DNA from: Methanoculleus taiwanensis | GTDB lineage: Archaea > Halobacteriota > Methanomicrobia > Methanomicrobiales > Methanoculleaceae | Reading direction: 5' to 3' | Assembly (NCBI RefSeq): GCF_004102725.1 | Contig: NZ_LHQS01000002.1 | Span: forward strand, 859,984-923,983 | Length of the DNA stretch: 64,000 bases | Shown: positions 52,841-61,981 of the stretch, one piece after another | How the letters are laid out: every line of letters begins with the position of its first letter | Numbering within the stretch: position 1 is the stretch's first letter | The notes under the pieces: model-generated | Told to the model about the DNA's origin: nothing | The model's input: the letters and a program-made list of their open reading frames with translations, nothing else | Database searches by the model: none | Position numbers and translations under genes: made by a program

Positions 52841-53162
52841 GACAGGCGACTACCAGCCTCTTGAGCACAGTCTCCTGCGATGCCCGGACCGTGCGTTCGA
52901 GCCCGTAGAAGACGACGAGGCCGAGCAGGGCGATGATAGAGATATGGTTCTCGATGGAAACGAGCAGCCCGGCGTGGAGCGACCGGAGGACGACCTCCTG
53001 GCCGGCGCCGATTTCGGGGAGCAGGCGGACGAAGACATATGCCACGGAAACGCCGCCGGCGAATGAAAGCCAGCGGCTCCGGGGGATGATGTCCAGGAAC
53101 CGCAGATTGCCGGCGACCAGAACGGCTGCGGCGATCAGGGTCAGGACGACGACCGATACCAT
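52773..53162 (-). CDS. Truncated membrane protein
   Basis: The 129-residue product has three membrane segments (VVVLTLIAAAVLVAGNLRF, SFAGGVSVAYVFVRLLPEIG, IIALLGLVVFYGLERTV) and ends in a charged His-rich tail (RPRHHHEEH). It resembles the N-terminal half of a ZIP-like permease (LLPELGAGQE pattern), but it lacks the second half. The tail reads in the frame of the nuclease scar. A TATA box (CCTATATA on the minus strand, 53185-53192) is 26 bp from the ATG, so it may still be expressed. Confidence 0.5.
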   Translation of the reverse strand: MVSVVVLTLIAAAVLVAGNLRFLDIIPRSRWLSFAGGVSVAYVFVRLLPEIGAGQEVVLRSLHAGLLVSIENHISIIALLGLVVFYGLERTVRASQETVLKRLVVACPQQLHEHSTGEQSRPRHHHEEH

Positions 53163-53250
53163 CGGGGCTGATGAGGTGCTTGGGGTATATAGGCCTCTCT
53201 CCGGCACGGTGCGTGGCGAATACCTGCGTTTTCGCAGGCAGGGTGCTGGG

Positions 53251-54546
53251 TCAGATAAGTCTGGCCCGCCGCTCCGGCCGGGTAGTCCGGTAGATCCACT
53301 CGATTGCGATCGCAAGACCGAGCATCCCGGCAAGCACCCCCACCTGGCCGGGTTTGTTCCGGACAACGTACCAGAGGATAGCAATAAACGCCCCGATGCA
53401 CCCGGCGAATCCCAGCATCGGGATAAACCGGTTGCTCGCCGTCTTCGCTGCCAGCCGGACGTTCGCCAGGTTTACGGCAGCGAAGATCAGGAGAAAACCG
53501 GTGCTGCCCATGGCGGAGATGCTTGAGAGGTCGAGGAGGTTGGCAATCAGCAGGGTTGCTCCGGTGGTGATGAGCAACCCTTCGAGCGGCCGGTTCCAGA
53601 TCTTCTTCTCGAGGAACGCCGGCAGTTCACCGTCCTTTGCGATGATGTAACTGATCCGGGAGGCGCCGTAGAGGGTCGCATTGATCGCCGACGTCGTCGA
53701 GAGCATGGCGGCGAGGGCGATGAGGGCGAACCCCGCCTGACCCATGAACGGTTTTGCCGCTTCGGCGAGGGCGTAGTCGCGGGCGGCGACGATCTGGTCG
53801 ACCGGAAGCGTCCCCACCGTCACGATCGCAATCGCGATGTATAGGACGATGACGAAGGTGACCGCCACAGCGTACGCCCTCGGAAGATTTTTGCGGGAAT
53901 CTCTGATGTCTTCTGCAGTGTTTGCGATCAGCTCGAACCCTTCGTAGGCCACGAAGATGATCATCCCGCCCGCGACCAGTTCGGCGAGCGGTGACCAGGC
54001 TGCAGGCTCCAGGTACGCGGTATCGATCCCCCGGATGCCGAGAGCAATGAAGAGGAGCAGGATGGCGAGTTTCAGCCCGACGATCAGGTCCTCCGCCCGG
54101 CCGATGATCTTTGCACCGAAGGCATTGAGGGCGGCGATGGCAAGCACGCTCGCCGAGATCAGAATGTGCTGCCAGACCGGCCGAGCGGCCTCTGGAAAGA
54201 AGGTGGAACCGTAACTCCCGAAGGCGTAGGCGTAGAGCGAGAGCATGACGACGTAACTGATCCAGAGTAGCATGTTGAGGCTCCCGGTAAAAAGGCCGGT
54301 GCCGAACGCTTTATTGAGGAACGTGATGGTCCCGCCCTGGCTCGGATAGGCCACCGAGAGGCGTGCATAGGAGTAGGCGGTGATCAGGGCGACTGCCCCG
54401 GCAATGGCGAAGGCAACCGGGGTGCCGCCTTCCGCGAGGGCAACTGCGAGGCCGAGAACCGCGAAGATCCCGCCGCCGACCATGCCGCCGATCCCGATCG
54501 CGACAGCCTCGAGGAGGCCGATACTCTGTCTTTCATCGGTCTTCAT
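53251..54546 (-). CDS. APC family amino acid permease 1
   Basis: The 431-residue protein has 12 predicted helices and starts with GLLEAVAIGIGGMVGGGIFA, the conserved first helix of APC transporters, with GGTPVAFAIAGAVALITAYS after it. FVAYEGFELIANTAEDI is the helix-6 consensus. Import of an amino acid or amine by proton or sodium symport is likely. It is followed upstream by a second APC gene on the same strand, 221 bp away. Confidence 0.85.
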   Translation of the reverse strand: MKTDERQSIGLLEAVAIGIGGMVGGGIFAVLGLAVALAEGGTPVAFAIAGAVALITAYSYARLSVAYPSQGGTITFLNKAFGTGLFTGSLNMLLWISYVVMLSLYAYAFGSYGSTFFPEAARPVWQHILISASVLAIAALNAFGAKIIGRAEDLIVGLKLAILLLFIALGIRGIDTAYLEPAAWSPLAELVAGGMIIFVAYEGFELIANTAEDIRDSRKNLPRAYAVAVTFVIVLYIAIAIVTVGTLPVDQIVAARDYALAEAAKPFMGQAGFALIALAAMLSTTSAINATLYGASRISYIIAKDGELPAFLEKKIWNRPLEGLLITTGATLLIANLLDLSSISAMGSTGFLLIFAAVNLANVRLAAKTASNRFIPMLGFAGCIGAFIAILWYVVRNKPGQVGVLAGMLGLAIAIEWIYRTTRPERRARLI

Positions 54547-54767
54547 TCCCGATCCCCCGGTGTTTCTTGCCCGTCTGTATGTGCCGAAGGTTTTAAACCC
54601 TCCTTACCGTTCAGTGGCACGGTTCAATTCCCTTTCCACGCAGCATCGAGCATTCCACGGATGGTATGCAGGTACCCGCAGGTTCCTGGCGCGGTATGAC
54701 GGTTCGGCATGCTCCGGCCGCTATCCGGTTGGATGGCCTTCGGGAGGTTGCAAGCACGTGATTGGCT

Positions 54768-56102
54768 TTAATCCACGGTTTCCATGTCTCCGGGCCGGCG
54801 AAGCAGAAGGCGTATCTCCCGGACAATCCTCTCTCCTTCCGGGGTATCCTCGAGGACGAAGAGGGCGGAGCCCGCTAACAGGACGCCGATGCCGAGCAGG
54901 ACGATCGGCAGTGCGAGGGTGAGGAGCATCGCCACGCAGGATGCGGCGCCCAGCAGCGGGAACAGTACCCCGAGCGGAACGGCAAAATAGCTCTTCTCCG
55001 GGGGAAGAAGCGCCTCCTGCCTCACCAGAATGAGAGCACTTATGTTCACGAGCGCCATGGTGACGAGGATCGTGACATTGGTGAGCTCGACGATGAACGA
55101 GAGGTTCCCGATCAGAATGAGGAGGAGCGCAAGCCCGGCCCCGAGCAGGATGGAGTTGATCGGCTGATCCTTCCTGAGCCGGGCAAACCGTCCCGGGATC
55201 TGTTTTTCGCTCGCCATCTCCAGGATGATCCGCGAAGCACCGATGATATTGGCATTCGCCGACGAGAGCGTCGAGAAGAGTGCCCCCAGTGCGACGATGG
55301 TTCCCCCGACGGACCCGAAGAGGACGACCGCTGCGTCGAAGACGCTCTCGCTCCCGTACGTAGGGAGCCGTGCTGCGAGCAGCGCAACGATGACCCCCGT
55401 ATAGATTGCTGCCACGATGCCGATGGAGGCGAGGGTGGCAAGCGGCACGCTCTTCGAGGAGCCCTTCACCTCCCCGCCCATCATGGCCACGACCTGAAAG
55501 CCGATGTAGGCGAAGAAGACCATCGTCACCCCCTGCAGCATGCCGCCCACGCCCCCCGGGAGAAGCGGCGTGAAATCGGTGATCCGGATATGGACGAGCC
55601 CGACCAGTATCAGGCCGACGAGGATTGCCACCTTCGCGGCGACGAGGGCCACTTCGGCCTTCCCGGCTTCCGAGACCCCCCTGAGATTGAGCGCCGTGAG
55701 CAGCACCAGGGCGGCGACGGCCCCGTACCGCGGGTCGAGGTTCGCCCCGGTCAGGAGGTTTGCGTAGATCCCGAACCCGAGGAGCACAAAGGCAGTGGCG
55801 ATGGTGACGCTGATGTACATCGCCCACCCCGCAAGGAATCCGGGATAGGCTCCGAGGATGCGCCGGGCGTAGAGGTATCCGCCTCCGTCTTCGGGATAGA
55901 TGCTGGCGAGCGCCGCATAGGAGAGGCCCGAGAAGACGACGAGGAGGCCGCAGAGGAGGTAGGAGAAGACCGCCGCGGGGCCGGCGATATTCACGACGAG
56001 GCCGCTCAGGACGAAGACCCCGGCACCCACCATATTCCCGACTGCGAACGCGATGGCGGCGTACAGGCTCAGGCCCCCGGTCCGCCGTGCACCGTTCTGC
56101 AT
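54768..56102 (-). CDS. APC family amino acid permease 2
   Basis: The 444-residue protein starts MQNGARRTGGLSLYAAIAFA followed by VGNMVGAGVFVLSGLVVNIAG, the APC helix-1 motif, and has 12 helices; YLLCGLLVVFSGLSYAALAS and FFAYIGFQVVAMMGGEVKGS match the family. The ATG at 56102 is chosen because a TATA-like TGTATATTC (56121-56129, minus) is 23 bp upstream; longer frames to 56729 are shadows. The substrate is unknown; it may duplicate the first permease. Confidence 0.85.
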   Translation of the reverse strand: MQNGARRTGGLSLYAAIAFAVGNMVGAGVFVLSGLVVNIAGPAAVFSYLLCGLLVVFSGLSYAALASIYPEDGGGYLYARRILGAYPGFLAGWAMYISVTIATAFVLLGFGIYANLLTGANLDPRYGAVAALVLLTALNLRGVSEAGKAEVALVAAKVAILVGLILVGLVHIRITDFTPLLPGGVGGMLQGVTMVFFAYIGFQVVAMMGGEVKGSSKSVPLATLASIGIVAAIYTGVIVALLAARLPTYGSESVFDAAVVLFGSVGGTIVALGALFSTLSSANANIIGASRIILEMASEKQIPGRFARLRKDQPINSILLGAGLALLLILIGNLSFIVELTNVTILVTMALVNISALILVRQEALLPPEKSYFAVPLGVLFPLLGAASCVAMLLTLALPIVLLGIGVLLAGSALFVLEDTPEGERIVREIRLLLRRPGDMETVD

Positions 56103-56212
56103 AGTATCCCGGATTCGGCTGAATATACAAAAAGATTCCGAACAGCGGGCCGGGCTGTGCCCATGCCTGCCCGGCGAGAGATTTCCGATGGCGGAAGCCG
56201 GGCTCTGTCCGT

Positions 56213-58107
56213 TCAGGTTCGGCGGCCGCGCTGACCCCCGCCGCCGTGTCCTGCAGCATCTGCGGCGGCAGCGTGGTGCGGACTGACCGTGCCGACGTAT
56301 CCTGCGTGGGCAAGCGAGACGGCGGCGTTTATTATCCCGATGTGGGAGAGCGACTGCGGAAAGTTGCCCCTGTGGATTCCTGTCCGTGGTTCGAGCTCTT
56401 CGGCGTACAGGCCGAGCGGACTTGCGCGTGCAAGAAGGTTTTGAAACAGCCGGTTTGCCTCCTTCACGCGGCCGGCGTGAATCAGCGCGTTGATAAGCCA
56501 GGTCGTGCAGACAACGAACGATGCCTCTTCCCCGCCTACGCCTTCGGGAGCGTCGATATAGCGATAGCAGAGACCGTCGACGACGAGGTGCTCGAGCGTG
56601 GCATCTATCGTCGAGAGCATCCGTGGATCGTCTCCTGCGATGAAATTGATGGAAGAGAGACGAAGGTTCGCGGCATCGAGGAGTTCGTCTTCGTACGACT
56701 GCTTGAATGCGCCCAGGTCGTCGCTCCACCCTTTCTCGAATACTTCCTCACGGATCAGGTCGCGTTCACGCCGCCAGCGGTCAACATCACCCGGGAGCTG
56801 CATGCTTTCCGCGATCTCGATCCCGCAGGTGAGGGCGAACCATGTCATGGCTTTGCTGTAGACGAAGTGGCGCACACCGCCCCGGACCTCCCAGATCCCG
56901 CTTCCCCGGTCACGCCAGTGGTCGGCCACCCAGTCGAGCATCTGCCGTACCGTCTCCCAGATCGGCGTCGGATCGTACTTCCCGATCCGCCAGGCAAACT
57001 GAATGGCACCCATAACTTCTCCGTAGACGTCGAGCTGTTTCTGGGTCGCCGCCCCGTTCCCGATTCTCACCGGCCGGGAGTCCCGATATCCCCGGAAGTT
57101 CTCGAGTATCGCTTCGGCGGTTCCGCTCTCCGGGACGACGGGGTACAGGATCGAAATACCCGTTCCTTTCAATCTGACCGTACGCACGAGCCAGTCGAAG
57201 AACGGTCGTTCGTCATCGAGGTAGCCGGCAAGGAGCAGTGCGTACAGCGTGAACGATGCGTCGCGGATCCATGTGAACCGGTAGTCCCAGTTCCGCCCGC
57301 CCCCGAAGGTTTCGGGGAGCGACGTCGTCGGCGCCGCAACGATAGCACCGGACGGTGCATAGGTCATCAGCTGGAGGGTGAGGGCGCTGCGGATAACGAT
57401 ATCGCGATACGGCCCTTCGTACGTGCAGGCACCGCTCCATCTCCGCCAGTAATCGGTCGTCACCTTCAGGGCGTCTTCCGGAGCAAGCTGTGGCAGGGCA
57501 GCATCTTCCTCCGTTGCGAGCGTGAACGCGGCCGCATCCCCGGCGTGAAGCGTGATCCGGCAGGTCAGTGCCCTGCCCGGGGTATCCACCTGCCACGCCG
57601 TCGGCCCGGCGATCGTGAATGTCCCGAACGTCACCCGGTCTCCGCGACGCGCAAACTCCGGGTGTCTGCGGGCGTAGTCCGGGCGGGGCAGACAGGTGGA
57701 GACAATCTCTGCCTTCCCGTCGGTGCATTCCGCGATGCGTACGATTCTGCCCGGAGCCGGAAGCCGGCGGAACCGGGCGACACGTGCGATGTCCATGAAG
57801 TCCCGCAGGACGACGGTCCCATCGGTGCACCGGAACGTCGTCTCGAGGATGGTTGTTCCCTCACGATACCGGTGCGAACTGTCGACGGTTCTTCCGGCTG
57901 TATGCTCCAGTAGCCACCGCGATCCGGGTCGAGAATGCGGGCAAAGAGCGACGGCGAATCGAACCGGTGGAAGCAGAGCCAGTCGACGGACCCGCGGCTG
58001 CTGATGAGTGCTGCGGTGTGGCCGTTCCCGATGATACCATAGTCTTCGATGGGCAGGTACTCATCACGGCGGCGGGACTGCATGGGAGTCTGTGACCGGT
58101 CCGCCAT
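56213..58107 (-). pseudogene. GH15 glucoamylase-like gene with a frameshift
   Basis: N-terminal residues (from ATG 58107) read YLPIEDYGIIGNGHTAALIS and GSVDWLCFHRFDSPSLFARI, and the C-terminal part carries GH15 motifs: NWDYRFTWIRDASFTLYALL, the catalytic glutamate region YAEELEPRTGIHRGNFPQSL and SHIGIINAAVSLAH. They are in different frames. At about 57870-57885 the frame changes by one base: the sequence resumes as SHRYREGTTILETTFRCTDG in the second frame. One indel there would restore about 631 codons. It may be a real mutation or an assembly error. The enzyme would release glucose from alpha-glucans or trehalose. Confidence 0.75.
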
Positions 58108-58108
58108 A

Positions 58109-59527
58109 TCAATCGGCCTGCCCCGATGCACCCTTCAGGTCGCGGGGGTGCCTGCCGGCTCTGAAGTGCTCTTCGATCTCTTCGAGTGTGAGTCCTTTTG
58201 TCTCCGGCACCAGCCGGAAGACGAAAACCCAGGCAACGATGCCCACCAGTGCATAGAGCCAGAAGACGCCTGCCCGTCCCAGTACCCCTGCCAGTGTCAG
58301 GAACGTCAGGGTGATGAAAAAGTTCGCAGCCCAGTTGGCGATGGTTGCGACGCTCATGGCACGCCCTCGGACATTGAGGGGGTAAATCTCGGCGATCAGC
58401 AGCCAGAAGACCGGTCCGAGGCCGATGGCGAATGAGGCGACGTATGCCATCAGGCTGATCGCGGTGATCAGTCCCAGGAGATTGCCGCCCTGAACCGTGC
58501 CGCCGAGAGCAAACCCGGCCCCGAGCACGGCGAGGCTCACGACCATGCCGGCGATCCCCGCAAGCAGAAGCGGGCGGCGCCCTGCCCGATCTACGAGAAT
58601 GACGGCAGCGGCGGTTGTCAGGACGTTTACGGCACCGACGCCTGCAGTCGCTGCGATCGAGGCGCCGGCAGAGTGCAGTCCGGCAAACTGGAAGATCGTC
58701 GGGGCGTAATAGATGACGGTATTGATGCCGGTCAGCTGCTGCAGGACGGCCAGGCCGAGACCGACGATCAGGGGCATTCTCATCGCCGATGCCAGCAGGT
58801 CGGACCAGCTGCCGGCCTTCTGTATCCCGACCGACCGCTCGATGTCGTCGAGTTCGCCCGACACGTCCGATGTCCCGCGGATCTTCCGGAGAACGTCGGC
58901 CGCCTGGTCGGAACGGTGCCGGGACACGAGCCACCGGGGACTGCCCGGGAGCAGGAACATCCCGATGAGGAGAATGGTTGCCGGCACTGCACCGAATGCG
59001 AACATGGCGCGCCAGTCGCCGGTTGCGGAGAAGAGGTAATCGACGCCGTAGGACACGAGAATCCCGAGCGTGATGAAGAGCTGGTTGAGCGAGACCATGC
59101 CGCCGCGGAGCGCTGATGGTGCAATCTCCGATATATAGAGGGGAACGACGAACGACGCGACGCCGATGGCCATACCGATCAGCACGCGGCCGACGAGGAA
59201 GACGGGCAGGGCCGTGGCAGCGACGACGATCCCCGTGCCTGCGAGGAACACGGCCGATGCGGCGATGATCGAGCGCCGCCGCCCGATCCTGTCGGCAAGG
59301 AGGCCGCCGGCGATCGCACCCAGAATCGCGCCGACGAGCACGGAGCTGGTCGCCACCTCTTCCAGGGTCGGCGAGAGGCCGAACTCGCCGGTGATGAAGA
59401 GGATTGCTCCGGAGATGACGCCCGTATCGTACCCGAAGAGGATCCCCCCGATGGCCGCTATTGCAACGGCAATATAGACGAATCGCGTGAGACCGGACCT
59501 CCTCGGCTCTTTGCTTCGTGCCTTCAT
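58109..59527 (-). CDS. MFS sugar porter
   Basis: The 472-residue protein has 12 helices and the sugar-porter signatures GGLLADRIGRRRSIIA, PLYISEIAPSALRGGMVSL, LQQLTGINTVIYYAPTIF, VILVDRAGRRPLLL and the C-terminal VPETKGLTLEEIEEHF. It imports a hexose or pentose with protons. GGAGAG lies seven bases before ATG 59527. Its stop is one base before the start of the GH15 gene, so the two are one operon. This is of the bacterial/eukaryal XylE-GLUT type, uncommon in methanogens. Confidence 0.88.
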   Translation of the reverse strand: MKARSKEPRRSGLTRFVYIAVAIAAIGGILFGYDTGVISGAILFITGEFGLSPTLEEVATSSVLVGAILGAIAGGLLADRIGRRRSIIAASAVFLAGTGIVVAATALPVFLVGRVLIGMAIGVASFVVPLYISEIAPSALRGGMVSLNQLFITLGILVSYGVDYLFSATGDWRAMFAFGAVPATILLIGMFLLPGSPRWLVSRHRSDQAADVLRKIRGTSDVSGELDDIERSVGIQKAGSWSDLLASAMRMPLIVGLGLAVLQQLTGINTVIYYAPTIFQFAGLHSAGASIAATAGVGAVNVLTTAAAVILVDRAGRRPLLLAGIAGMVVSLAVLGAGFALGGTVQGGNLLGLITAISLMAYVASFAIGLGPVFWLLIAEIYPLNVRGRAMSVATIANWAANFFITLTFLTLAGVLGRAGVFWLYALVGIVAWVFVFRLVPETKGLTLEEIEEHFRAGRHPRDLKGASGQAD

Positions 59528-59754
59528 TTTCCATCTCTCCATGCCGTGTGGCTTCTGTCGGGCGGCGGGACGCTTCACCCGTATCAGCATAAAGGTAGTG
59601 GTGCAGGTGTGCCCTGCGTTCTCCAACGGCCAATCCGGGTCGCGGGGCAGGTGCGGCGGAGCACGGTATTCCAGGTGCGATAGGTATTAATGAGCGGAGG
59701 AAGATCGAAGGGGCGGAAGGGTGCAGCGGGCACCCGGTCTGGAGGAGCAATGCA
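59528..59754. promoter_or_regulatory. Divergent promoter, sugar porter / phosphoglycerate mutase
   Basis: This 227-bp spacer separates the leftward sugar operon from the rightward mutase genes. GGAGGAG lies before ATG 59755. TATA-like TATTAATG is at about 59684. It probably coordinates both sugar gene pairs. Confidence 0.4.
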
Positions 59755-60507
59755 ATGGTACTGCTGATTTTGCTGCGGCATGGCGAGAGCCTCTGGAACC
59801 GTGACGGCAGGTTCACGGGCTGGACCGATGTGGATCTCTCCGAGAACGGTATCGCGGAAGCCCGCCATGCTGCACGGCTCCTGCGGGACGGCGGGTATAC
59901 GTTCGACGTCGCCTACACGTCCGTGCTCAAACGCGCGATCCGGACGCTCTGGATCGTCATGGACGATATGGATCGTATGTACGTCCCGGTGCATAGGTCA
60001 TGGCGGCTGAACGAGAAGAGCTACGGCGCCCTGCAGGGTCTCAACAAACAGGAGACCGCTGAAGAGTACGGTGCGGAGCAGGTGCACCTCTGGCGGCGCG
60101 GCTACGATGTCCGGCCGCCGCCGCTTCTGTGGGACGACCCGCGGCACCCCCGGTTCGATCCCCGCTACGCGGGTCAGGACCCGGACGCCCTTCCGGCGAC
60201 CGAATCGCTGCACGACACGCTCGACCGGACGCTCCCCTACTGGCACGAGCAGATTGCGGAACGCCTGCAGGACGGGAAGACTGTTCTTATCTCGGCGCAC
60301 GGCAACAGCCTCCGGGCGCTGGTCAAGTACCTCGACGCCGTCCCGGACGAGGTGATAGCGGACCTCAACATCCCCACGGGCTACCCGCTGATCTATGAAC
60401 TGGACGAGGGCCTGCATGCCGTCCGGCACTACTACCTGGGAAATCCGGACGAGATTGCCCGGGCTACAGCGGCGGTGGCAGAGCAGGCCACGGTCCCACG
60501 GGGATGA
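59755..60507 (+). CDS. gpmA: 2,3-bisphosphoglycerate-dependent phosphoglycerate mutase
   Basis: The 250-residue enzyme has [20 protein letters not shown] with the phosphorylated His and Arg, [26 protein letters not shown], and the second catalytic His in [17 protein letters not shown]. Length and motifs match bacterial dPGM; most archaea use unrelated cofactor-independent enzymes, so transfer is likely. It interconverts 3- and 2-phosphoglycerate. The stop overlaps the downstream phosphomutase start (ATGA). Confidence 0.9.
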   Translation: MVLLILLRHGESLWNRDGRFTGWTDVDLSENGIAEARHAARLLRDGGYTFDVAYTSVLKRAIRTLWIVMDDMDRMYVPVHRSWRLNEKSYGALQGLNKQETAEEYGAEQVHLWRRGYDVRPPPLLWDDPRHPRFDPRYAGQDPDALPATESLHDTLDRTLPYWHEQIAERLQDGKTVLISAHGNSLRALVKYLDAVPDEVIADLNIPTGYPLIYELDEGLHAVRHYYLGNPDEIARATAAVAEQATVPRG

Positions 60508-61871
60508 TAGGTATGGGAACGATCTTCAAAGCATACGATATCCGGGGAGCCTATCCGGACGAGCTCGATGAAGGCATGGCCCGCCGGATAGGTGCCGGGT
60601 TTGCCCGGCTCCTGCAGGCAGAGACGGTCGTCGTCGGGCGCGACATGCGGCTCTCCTCGCCGTCGCTTGCCGAAGCCTTCATCGAGGGGGCGCTCGCTGC
60701 AGGAGCGTCGGTGGTCGATATCGGGATGGTGAGCACGCCGCTCCTCTACCATGCCATCATCGACGGGGGGTTCGACGGGGGCGCCATGGTGACGGCGTCC
60801 CACCTGCCCGGCCGGATGAACGGGTTCAAACTCTGCCGCGCAAAAGCGATCCCGCTCAGCGGGGATGCGGGACTGCCCGCACTGGAACGCCTGGTCGCAG
60901 AATCGCCGCCGGTCCCGCCGCGGCCGATAACCGGGCCGTACCGCAGGGACTCCGTGATGGAACGCTATATCGGGACGCTCGTTTCGTTCGTCCGGCCGGC
61001 CCGACCGCTCAAGGTCGTCGTCGATGCCGGCAGCGGCATGGCCGGGCCGGAGGTCCCCCGCCTTGCGGCAGAGATCCCGGCATGGACGTTTATCTTCAGG
61101 GACATGGAGCCCGACGGCAGGTTCCCCGACCATATCGCAAACCCCCTGATCCCCGCGACGACCCGGGAGCTGCAGGCGGCGGTGGTGCGGGAGCAGGCCG
61201 ATATCGGCGTCGCGTTCGACGGGGATGCCGACCGGTGCGGGTTCATCGACGAGGCGGGAAACCGCGTCCCGGAAGACCTGGTGACGGCGCTCATCGCCCG
61301 GGTTTTTCTGCAGCGCCATCCGGGGGCGACGATCCTCTACGACCTCCGGTCAAGCCGCATCGTCCCGGAGACGATCCGGCAGTTCGGCGGGAGAGCGGTG
61401 CGGTGCCGGGTGGGGCACGCGTTTATCAAGGCGCAGATGCGCGAGGAGGAGGCTCTGTTCGCCGGAGAGCTCTCCGGGCACTACTATTACCGGGATACCG
61501 GCTACACCGACAACGCCGTGATGACGATGATCCAGCTGCTCAACCTCCTCTCCGGGCAGCAGGAGCCGCTCTCCCGCCTCGTCGCACCGCTGAAGAAGTA
61601 CGCGTCGACGGGCGAGATTAACATCCGGGTGACGGACAAGGACGCCGTCCTTGCCGGCCTTGAGGAGCGCTACGGCGACGCGGGGATCGATCACCTCGAC
61701 GGCCTGACGGTCGAGTATCCGTCGTGGTGGTTTAATATCCGCCCTTCCCAGACCGAACCCGTCCTCCGGCTCAACCTGGAGGCATGGGACGAGGAGGCCA
61801 TGGAGATGCGGAAACGGGAACTTCTGGCAGCCATTTCGAAGACCGACCCGGCTATGCGCATCATGGAGTAA
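60504..61871 (+). CDS. Phosphomannomutase/phosphoglucomutase
   Basis: The 455-residue enzyme begins [14 protein letters not shown]; the phosphoserine loop is [15 protein letters not shown] (usually TASHNP), the metal loop [13 protein letters not shown], the sugar loop [12 protein letters not shown] and the phosphate loop [16 protein letters not shown]. It converts hexose-6-phosphate to hexose-1-phosphate for glycan or glycogen synthesis. It overlaps gpmA, and with the GH15 and porter genes makes a sugar cluster. ATG 60513 is an alternative start. Confidence 0.87.
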   Translation: MIGMGTIFKAYDIRGAYPDELDEGMARRIGAGFARLLQAETVVVGRDMRLSSPSLAEAFIEGALAAGASVVDIGMVSTPLLYHAIIDGGFDGGAMVTASHLPGRMNGFKLCRAKAIPLSGDAGLPALERLVAESPPVPPRPITGPYRRDSVMERYIGTLVSFVRPARPLKVVVDAGSGMAGPEVPRLAAEIPAWTFIFRDMEPDGRFPDHIANPLIPATTRELQAAVVREQADIGVAFDGDADRCGFIDEAGNRVPEDLVTALIARVFLQRHPGATILYDLRSSRIVPETIRQFGGRAVRCRVGHAFIKAQMREEEALFAGELSGHYYYRDTGYTDNAVMTMIQLLNLLSGQQEPLSRLVAPLKKYASTGEINIRVTDKDAVLAGLEERYGDAGIDHLDGLTVEYPSWWFNIRPSQTEPVLRLNLEAWDEEAMEMRKRELLAAISKTDPAMRIME

Positions 61872-61981
61872 GAACGCCGCCGGGACGATCGAGACCTCTC
61901 TCGTCTTCCGGTATCCCCTCGTTTCGGTCGAAGACGGTCTTGCGGATGACGTGGCGAAAGGCGGGAAAACCCGCACCCCGT

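Noticed and set aside
54621-54631. GGTTCAATTCC, like a tRNA T-loop
   Set aside because: The flanking bases do not pair as a T-stem and no acceptor, D or anticodon arm can be drawn.
57861-59816. 651-codon minus-strand frame across the sugar porter
   Set aside because: Arg-rich shadow in another frame; the sugar-porter frame 58109-59527 has all family motifs.
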